11,108 bases of DNA from an uncultured Spirochaetales bacterium (GTDB lineage: Bacteria; UBP6; UBA1177). The translations under genes were made by a program, and so were the position numbers. The notes under the pieces were generated by a model. The model saw only the letters and a program-made list of their open reading frames with translations. It had not been told where the DNA came from and did no database searches. Location: assembly GCA_902780365.1 (NCBI GenBank), contig CACZFE010000038.1:1-11108 (forward strand). Reading direction: 5' to 3'. This document shows, one piece after another, positions 6,419-11,108 of the stretch (position 1 is its first letter; each line of letters starts with the position of its first letter).

Positions 6419-9307
6419 TTATTCTATTATATCTCTTGCACATCTGAAGCCTATCGAATTCGAGCTGTACTGCGGATTTACGCCGCGTCTGTATGTCGAA
6501 CGGATAAGTTTCCTCGAAGTATTCCAGCTTCCGCCGCGGACCGTTCTCTGGTCTCCGATGGGAAGAGGAACTCCGCCCTGGAACAAGTCGGAGTAGTAGA
6601 AGAATCTTGTCGAAACCCACTCTTCGGCATTTCCGGCCATATCGTAGGTTCCGTTCGGACTCTTAGCCTCTTTCGAGTTGAACTTGTCGTATTTTGAACC
6701 GTTGTAGTATCCTACCGGCGTTACATGCGGTTCAGGGTATGCCATAAGAAGATCTTCCGTCGAAACCAGCGATTCAAGTTCTTTGCTCGGTTCGTAAGGA
6801 TCCGTACTTCCGCGGTAGTTTGCCTTGTAGGGGATGTTCGTTCCTTCAAGGAAGCTTATGCCGCTGATCCAGCCTTCAACAGTACTGTCTTCCCACGGCA
6901 TATCGGGACATTCTTTCGTGCATTCCTCTTCTTCAGCGGAGCACAGGCAGTCGCTTCTGACTCTTGCCGCATATTCCCATTCCTCCTCAGTCGGAAGGCG
7001 TTTGCCGACCCACTTGCAGTAAGCGTTTGCAGCGTACCAGCAGATGCTTGTAACAGGCATTTTGTCCTTTGCACCGCTTTTGTATTTTTCCTCGCTGTAT
7101 TTTCCGAACCACTCTTCAAGGTAACTATCGTTTCCGTAGCACTTTTCGAGGCCGAGTTCGTCGTCGGTCTTCATCGCGTTTTCAGGACGCCACAGCTTGT
7201 TCTTAGGATCGTTGAGAAATTTTTTGTACTGCGCAACAGTTACTTCGTATTTGTCAATGAGGAAATCCGAGTGCATCGTGACTTTGTGGATCGGTTTCTC
7301 AAGATTGAAAGCCACTTTCGAGCTGCTTCCCATCATGAAAGCCTTGCCTGCCGCGTTGACTTCCACCATACATCCCGGAAGATCTTCGTCATTACAGAGG
7401 CAGGAGTCGTTGATGCAGACATTTTCGTCGGTCGGATAAGGAACTTCAGTGTCGTCGGGGTCAACGTTTTCCGATTCGCCGGAAGTTTCGTTGAAGTAAT
7501 AGATATCCTCGCCGGTGTTGCCGATGTTGAATATTTCGTCGGTGAAGTCGACAATCGGCTGGTCGATACCTCTGAAAAGTTTGATCGTGTCGGCAGGATC
7601 GATCTTTTTGAATATAAGATCTGTTACTTTCTGCAGCTGCATAACGAAAGATTCGCTTTCGGTCGCATTGCTCAGATCCTGCAGGAACGATTTGCTGCTT
7701 TTCGTGTCACCGGAAAAGGAGTTCACAATAACTTCCATGACTTTGATGTAAAGGTCATCCTTGTAAAGATTGGTTGCGAAGGAAGCCTTTCTGGATTTCA
7801 TGAAGTCGTTTACACGCTGTCCGATACCGCGCTCGCGGATACCTCTCGCGACAACGTTGACCGGATGGCTGGCAAGGCCCTTGTTGACTGTTTTATCGTA
7901 ATTCATCAATATATTCAGGAAGTTGTCGTTTACATCCGCAGAAATCATAACTATCGGAAGCATAATCTGCGAGAAGTATGTCGCCCAGATCGGATCCATT
8001 GCCCTGCCGAGCAGGTTCCCGCTGTTCTGTGCCGGAACGTAGCTGGCAAGAAGGCCTTCCTTGATCTCGTTGTTTTTGTATCTGAGCTGCGTCTTTTCGG
8101 TTTCGGTCGTCTCTTCGAAGTATGTCGCGATTTCCGAAGCCATTCTGTTCGGCTGCCCTTCGACGATAAGTTTTTTTGTCAGATATTCTTCGTTTTGCGT
8201 GATATATGTCTGAATGAGGTATCTGAGCGTCGGTGAAGCGTAGTGTGCAGGCGGAACTATGAGAACGGGAAGAGCGGTTTCATCGATACCGTTATCAGCT
8301 ACTTCGTTCGGGAGAAGCGGTGTCGTCGGCATAGCGTCGACATAAAAATACGCCCAGCGGGGACGGGAGTTGTAGGTTTTTACCGCAGCACCGTTTTCGT
8401 TGAAATATTTTACGTAAATCTGGTCGATCTCCTCGTCACTTTCCTCTTTCGGAAGGTCTCTTAAAACGGAGTGGTGGAACGTTTCCGTCTTGTCATCGGC
8501 AGTCACGGTGAGGTCTCTCGTGTAACTGCGCGTCTGAACGGCTGCTGTCTCCTTGTTTTCCTCTGTTCCCTGGTTTTCGATGTATGAAGCCGTTTCAGTG
8601 TAGAGCTCGTCAACTGCCGCTGCAATCGCGTTCTGAACGTCAAGGTCGCCGGCAACTATGATGCTCGGAGTTATCGTGACCATTTTGTCCTTGAGTATGC
8701 GTATAAGCGTTTTTGTAGCTTTAAGACTGCGGATCCTTTCAAGAAGAGCCGCGTTGTAAAGCGGATTTACAGTCGTTGCGATGCCGGGCTGCAGGAAAAT
8801 AAGGGCTGCTGCAGTTTCTCGGACGCTGAACTCGACGTGTTTTCTCTTGAAGTAGTTTTCACCGTTCGAAGGGAAGACCGTAAGCATTATCGGAACATTT
8901 TTCGTTTCGTCCTCATAGTTTGTTTTCAGCACGAAAAGCGTTGTTCCGACAACATTCGAGCGGACCCAGAAAGTTCCGTTTACAGGGTCTACGTTCTGCA
9001 CGAGATTCGTTCTTCCGTACTGGACCTGCAGATTCGCGTAAGGAATGATGAATCCGTCTGGGAGACTGACTCTTCCGTGGAAGAATATCTTGTTAGTGAC
9101 ATATTCGATGCCGCCGAATTCCTCTTTTTCGTCGAGCGGATTTTTCGGTTCCATCAGGTTGTCGACGCATTGCGCATCGAAACATTTCTCGCCGAGTTCG
9201 CAGTCTTCGAAAGTACTGCACTGGATATCGAAGTGGCTCATTTCCGGTGAACACGCTGAAAAAATGAGCAAAATCAAAGGCAAAACTGTAAAAGTGAATC
9301 TTTTCAT
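6419..9307 (-). CDS. Large lipoprotein with Cys-knot, unknown helical middle and C-terminal SUMF1 domain
   Basis: A 962-aa lipoprotein. Its signal peptide ends at IFSA|C19. Residues 30-47 carry a C-x5-C-x5-C-x4-C motif (CSTFEDCELGEKCFDAQC), common at the N-terminus of myxobacterial surface proteins. Residues 72-162 look like a carboxypeptidase-regulatory-like beta-sandwich: IFFHGRVSLPDG, NGTFWVRSN. Residues about 165-600 are mainly helical and not recognised. An acidic linker with Cys residues (606-646) leads to SUMF1 at 647-958: FMMGS, FLIDKYEVTVAQYKKFL, MPVTSICWYAANAYCKWVGKRLPTEEEWEYAARV, GTYDMAGNAEEWVS, RGGSW and SIGFRCARD. A Cys-rich insertion (787-800) interrupts the usual YPWG region. 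The stretch between RGGSW and GFRC lacks the FGE catalytic Cys pair, so enzymatic formylglycine generation is unlikely. The ATG at 9307 follows GAGGTGA, which includes the previous gene's TGA; the gap is 4 nt. A long reading frame on the opposite strand is a shadow. Confidence 0.92.
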   Translation of the reverse strand: MKRFTFTVLPLILLIFSACSPEMSHFDIQCSTFEDCELGEKCFDAQCVDNLMEPKNPLDEKEEFGGIEYVTNKIFFHGRVSLPDGFIIPYANLQVQYGRTNLVQNVDPVNGTFWVRSNVVGTTLFVLKTNYEDETKNVPIMLTVFPSNGENYFKRKHVEFSVRETAAALIFLQPGIATTVNPLYNAALLERIRSLKATKTLIRILKDKMVTITPSIIVAGDLDVQNAIAAAVDELYTETASYIENQGTEENKETAAVQTRSYTRDLTVTADDKTETFHHSVLRDLPKEESDEEIDQIYVKYFNENGAAVKTYNSRPRWAYFYVDAMPTTPLLPNEVADNGIDETALPVLIVPPAHYASPTLRYLIQTYITQNEEYLTKKLIVEGQPNRMASEIATYFEETTETEKTQLRYKNNEIKEGLLASYVPAQNSGNLLGRAMDPIWATYFSQIMLPIVMISADVNDNFLNILMNYDKTVNKGLASHPVNVVARGIRERGIGQRVNDFMKSRKASFATNLYKDDLYIKVMEVIVNSFSGDTKSSKSFLQDLSNATESESFVMQLQKVTDLIFKKIDPADTIKLFRGIDQPIVDFTDEIFNIGNTGEDIYYFNETSGESENVDPDDTEVPYPTDENVCINDSCLCNDEDLPGCMVEVNAAGKAFMMGSSSKVAFNLEKPIHKVTMHSDFLIDKYEVTVAQYKKFLNDPKNKLWRPENAMKTDDELGLEKCYGNDSYLEEWFGKYSEEKYKSGAKDKMPVTSICWYAANAYCKWVGKRLPTEEEWEYAARVRSDCLCSAEEEECTKECPDMPWEDSTVEGWISGISFLEGTNIPYKANYRGSTDPYEPSKELESLVSTEDLLMAYPEPHVTPVGYYNGSKYDKFNSKEAKSPNGTYDMAGNAEEWVSTRFFYYSDLFQGGVPLPIGDQRTVRGGSWNTSRKLIRSTYRRGVNPQYSSNSIGFRCARDIIE

Positions 9308-9311
9308 ATCG

Positions 9312-10400
9312 TCACCTCATTACATTGAACATAACGGAAATGTGTCCGCCGCCCTGGAAAAGCTGCTCGTTGCGGTCGAATCCTTTGAAGGAGCCGTACA
9401 TTTTCAGGTAGGTGAAGTCGCCGCCGACTCCGAGCGCGATGTATTCCCAGACTCTGAAGAAGTAATCCAGGCTGGCAGAAGCGTAAGGGCCGCCGAAGAA
9501 GCTCAGGATACCGTTAGGTCTTGTGCGGTCGGCAATTTTTTCGATGCCTCCGATGAAACCTGCCGAAGCTGTAAGCGCGCTTCTTGTCTTGCGGGTTCTC
9601 AGACCATGGATATAGTATCTGAGCGCGACACCGCCGCCGTAGTAAAGGTTGTCGGTATCAAGCGACAAAAGCCTTCCTTCGATTCCGACAACGAAATCCG
9701 GAATGACTCTGACATTGAGTTTAAGCGTATAGTTGCCGATTATATCGAAGTTTTCGAAGTCTCCGCCGCCGCCTGCGATACCGCCTGCAAGCTCGATCGA
9801 AAGCATGTAAGTGGACCATTTTTCAAGACGGACGTCATCTTTAGGAACCCATCCTTCCTTGCCAAGAAATTCGACTCGGTAGAAGTCGTTGACCTCTTCG
9901 AGAATGATGAGATCATCCTTTTCGTAAAGCTCGAAAAGCTTTTTCGACCTTACTGAAGCTTCGGAGTAAAGGTACGTCGAGACAGTAACTTTGCCCAGAT
10001 CAGGCTCTTTGTGGCGGTGAACGACGCCTTTTTCACGTTTCTCGACGACAAAATCGTCTTCTTCCGGATCAGGGTAGAAATTCTTGGATCCACCCTGCAC
10101 GAAATCATCCTTCTGTTTTGCAGATCCTGTTTTCGCAAAAGGATCGTCTTCAACCTTTTCCTTTTTGGCAAAAGGATCCTCTTCAGACTTTTCACCGAAA
10201 AACTCGGCGTCACTCTCCTGCGGGGTTTCCTCTTCCGAAGAAGATTCCTCTTCTTCACCGGAAGATTCCTCTTCTTCCTCTTCATCATCTTCGTCGTCTG
10301 AAACGACAGCCGTTCCGAGAGCAGAAAACGCCGGTGAAAGTGCCGAAAGTCCGAATGATGCTAACAGCACAAAAAAAGTAACTAAAAATTTCTTCTTCAC
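9312..10400 (-). CDS. Outer membrane protein: acidic linker, SH3 domain, C-terminal beta-barrel
   Basis: A 362-aa exported protein and first gene of the operon. Residues 1 to about 27 form a signal peptide. Residues 34-75 are a low-complexity acidic run of Glu, Asp and Ser. Two DPFAK motifs follow (75-79 and 86-90) in an otherwise disordered linker to about 130. Residues 136-193 fit a bacterial SH3 domain: VTVSTYLYSEASVRSKKLFELYEKDDLIILEE, then YRVEFLGKEGWVPKDDV. Such domains often bind peptidoglycan or proteins. Residues 198-362 show alternating amphipathic strands with aromatic girdles (YMLSIELAGGIAG, DFVVGIEGRLLSL, YYGGGVALRYYI, LTASAGFIGGIE, ASASLDYFF, IALGVGGDFTYLKM), ending HISVMFNVMR, as in a small outer membrane beta-barrel. 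The start codon is GTG at 10400, with TGAGG 5 nt upstream. It may tie the outer membrane to the cell wall (inference); the barrel assignment rests on strand pattern, not on homology. Confidence 0.82.
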   Translation of the reverse strand: MKKKFLVTFFVLLASFGLSALSPAFSALGTAVVSDDEDDEEEEEESSGEEEESSSEEETPQESDAEFFGEKSEEDPFAKKEKVEDDPFAKTGSAKQKDDFVQGGSKNFYPDPEEDDFVVEKREKGVVHRHKEPDLGKVTVSTYLYSEASVRSKKLFELYEKDDLIILEEVNDFYRVEFLGKEGWVPKDDVRLEKWSTYMLSIELAGGIAGGGGDFENFDIIGNYTLKLNVRVIPDFVVGIEGRLLSLDTDNLYYGGGVALRYYIHGLRTRKTRSALTASAGFIGGIEKIADRTRPNGILSFFGGPYASASLDYFFRVWEYIALGVGGDFTYLKMYGSFKGFDRNEQLFQGGGHISVMFNVMR

Positions 10401-10452
10401 TTTTTCCTCAATATTTCAAAAATAACAACACCCTGCAAAATACAGACTAAAT

Positions 10453-10480
10453 ATAATAATATAAAACAATTTTTTTGCAA
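10453..10480 (-). promoter_or_regulatory. Candidate sigma70-type promoter of the seven-gene operon
   Basis: On the minus strand, TTGCAA (10480-10475) and TATTAT (10458-10453) are separated by 16 nt in a strongly AT-rich stretch. They match 4/6 and 5/6 of the -35 and -10 consensus. The start of transcription would fall near 10446, giving an untranslated leader of about 45 nt before the GTG at 10400. It is the only clear intergenic space before the run of seven genes. Pattern-based only. Confidence 0.5.
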
Positions 10481-10493
10481 GGAATAAAGAAAT

Positions 10494-10577
10494 GCCGCCG
10501 TCGATATTTCGTTGCGCCGCCGTGTCATCGTAACGCCGTTACGCCGTCACGTCGTTACGGCAAAGTTGGCGGCGGCG
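10494..10577 (-). terminator. Possible terminator downstream of the aminotransferase gene
   Basis: The GC-rich block between the aminotransferase stop (10585) and the operon promoter can fold in several ways. GCCGCC at 10576-10571 can pair with GGCGGC at 10499-10494, followed on the minus strand by ATTTCTTTATT. An 8-bp pair joins 10577-10570 to 10522-10515. The loop is long and the T-tract imperfect, so this is a weak intrinsic terminator call; it could equally be a palindromic repeat element with another role. Confidence 0.35.
10529..10560. repeat. Four tandem CGTNACGN 8-mers forming nested palindromes
   Basis: Four units at exact 8-nt spacing: CGTAACGC (10529), CGTTACGC (10537), CGTCACGT (10545) and CGTTACGG (10553). 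Each CGTNACG core is an imperfect palindrome and units pair with each other. CGTAAC/GTTACG makes a 6-bp hairpin with a 3-nt loop (10529-10543), and CGTAACG (10529-10535) pairs over 7 bp with 10553-10559. The block is flanked by GCC/GGC-rich inverted arms at 10494-10522 and 10568-10577. Reading frames across it give Arg-rich peptides without domain character, so it is taken as noncoding. Confidence 0.7.
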
Positions 10578-10584
10578 AGAAGAA

Positions 10585-11108
10585 TTATTTCTGGATTTCG
10601 AGATATTTTTCAAGACCGAGCTTTAGGACGTTCATCGCTCTTTTCGTCTTCTCTTCGTTGAGGACGAACGCGATCCTGGCTTCGTTTCTGCCAAGTCCCG
10701 GAGTCGAGTAGAAGCCTTCAGCCGGAGCGAGCATAACCGTTTCGCCGTTGACGTCGAAATCGGTGAGAAGCCAGATTATGAAGTCTTCCGCGTTCTTGAC
10801 CGGAAGTTTGATTACGATGTAGAAAGCACCGTTCGGAACTCTGTATTCAACGCCTTTCATCTCTTTGAGCGTTGCGAGGACGGCATCTCTTCTTCTCTTG
10901 TATTCGCCGACAACTGTTTCGTAATATTTGTCGTCGAGATCAGCCGATTTTACAGCCATCATCTGGTCGATCGTGGGCGGGCAGAGACGAGCCTGACCGT
11001 ATGCAAGAGCTGCTTTCATTATCTCTTTGTTGTAGCTTACGAAAGCACCGATCCTAGCGCCGCAGGATGAGAATCTCTTCGAAATACTGTCCATGACGAC
11101 GACTCTGT
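10585..11108 (-). CDS. Class I PLP-dependent aminotransferase (AspC-like), N-terminus beyond window
   Basis: The visible 173 residues are the C-terminal part of a fold-type I aminotransferase. It transfers an amino group from an amino acid to a 2-oxo acid in the cytoplasm. The Schiff-base lysine is in VVVMDSISKRFSSCGARIGA (codon at 11077-11079), next to the edge. The C-terminal domain follows: LAYGQARLCPPTIDQ, YKRRRDAVLATL, VPNGAFYIVIKLP, VMLAPAEGFYSTPGLG and NEARIAFVLN, where the Arg is the expected substrate carboxylate binder. SKR(F/Y)S.CGAR(I/L)G and the GLG.NE.RIA.VLN ending are typical of aspartate aminotransferase-like (class Ib) enzymes. The substrate cannot be fixed from this fragment; aspartate is the family default. 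The frame is open from the edge to TAA at 10585. It is separated from the surface operon by about 184 nt with a possible terminator and a promoter, so it is likely a separate unit. Confidence 0.93.
   Translation of the reverse strand, partial: RVVVMDSISKRFSSCGARIGAFVSYNKEIMKAALAYGQARLCPPTIDQMMAVKSADLDDKYYETVVGEYKRRRDAVLATLKEMKGVEYRVPNGAFYIVIKLPVKNAEDFIIWLLTDFDVNGETVMLAPAEGFYSTPGLGRNEARIAFVLNEEKTKRAMNVLKLGLEKYLEIQK

Larger units (their letters stand above)
10401..10584. other. Intergenic region between aminotransferase gene and surface operon
   Basis: This 184-nt gap is the only substantial noncoding stretch. It is split in two by composition: a GC-rich palindromic half (about 10494-10577) and an AT-rich half (about 10401-10490) with the candidate promoter and the TGAGG ribosome binding site at 10406-10410. 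No tRNA or small-protein gene with a credible start was seen in it. Confidence 0.7.

Noticed and set aside
3899..6540. 17-nt identical sequence at 3899-3915 and 6524-6540
   Set aside because: Both copies encode the conserved RGGSW motif of the two SUMF1 domains, so shared ancestry and codon preference explain the match; it is not a separate repeat element.
6725..8236. 503-codon open frame on the plus strand
   Set aside because: It lies entirely antisense to the 962-aa lipoprotein gene, which has a signal peptide, recognisable domains and a good ribosome binding site. The translation is Phe/Val/Arg-rich without domains, as expected for a shadow frame.
9045..9956. 303-codon open frame on the plus strand
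   Set aside because: It spans the antisense of two well-supported genes and their junction, with no ribosome binding site or recognisable domain.
10475..10711. Short plus-strand ORF across the palindromic repeat and the aminotransferase 3' end
   Set aside because: Its Arg-rich peptide comes from the CGTNACG repeats and then from antisense of a conserved enzyme; there is no sign of selection for protein.

Overview
The window looks like a chromosomal segment of a Gram-negative bacterium with a heavily decorated cell surface. All genes lie on the minus strand. Six of the eight carry export signals: three lipoproteins with Asp/Ser-rich or Cys-rich N-termini, and three proteins with ordinary signal peptides. 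The recurring domains (HYDIN-like 'choice-of-anchor D' repeats, PKD, a YfaP/DUF2135-like domain with the N-x-x-D-x-DLHL motif, SUMF1, and a C-x5-C-x5-C-x4-C knot) occur together in Deltaproteobacteria/Myxococcota-type genomes. That placement is an inference from domain content; no rRNA or other marker gene is present.

Layout, read in the direction of transcription (high to low coordinates): (1) 11108-10585, the C-terminal half of a class I PLP aminotransferase, cut by the window edge. (2) 10584-10401, an intergenic region with a nested GC-rich palindromic element built on four tandem copies of CGTNACGN (possibly the aminotransferase terminator), followed by an AT-rich sigma70-like promoter. 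(3) From 10400 to the left edge, one tight run of seven genes with gaps of 4-26 nt or a 1-nt overlap: an SH3/beta-barrel outer membrane protein; a 962-aa lipoprotein ending in SUMF1; a secreted choice-of-anchor D protein; a ZU5-like + SUMF1 lipoprotein; a HYDIN/PKD/DUF2135-like lipoprotein; the zinc-type GTP cyclohydrolase FolE2; and a kexin-like subtilisin whose C-terminal part lies outside the window.

The seven-gene run is probably an operon. It would make an envelope set: an outer membrane protein with a periplasmic SH3 domain, lipoproteins with adhesive or protein-binding folds, and a secreted protease that could mature or shed them. FolE2 is the functional outsider. The most unusual points are two SUMF1 domains without the catalytic cysteine pair of formylglycine-generating enzyme, a possible sorting tail that ends right at a GSGCS motif, folE2 inside a surface operon, and the 8-bp periodic palindromic element upstream. 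No mobile element, CRISPR array, tRNA or rRNA was found.
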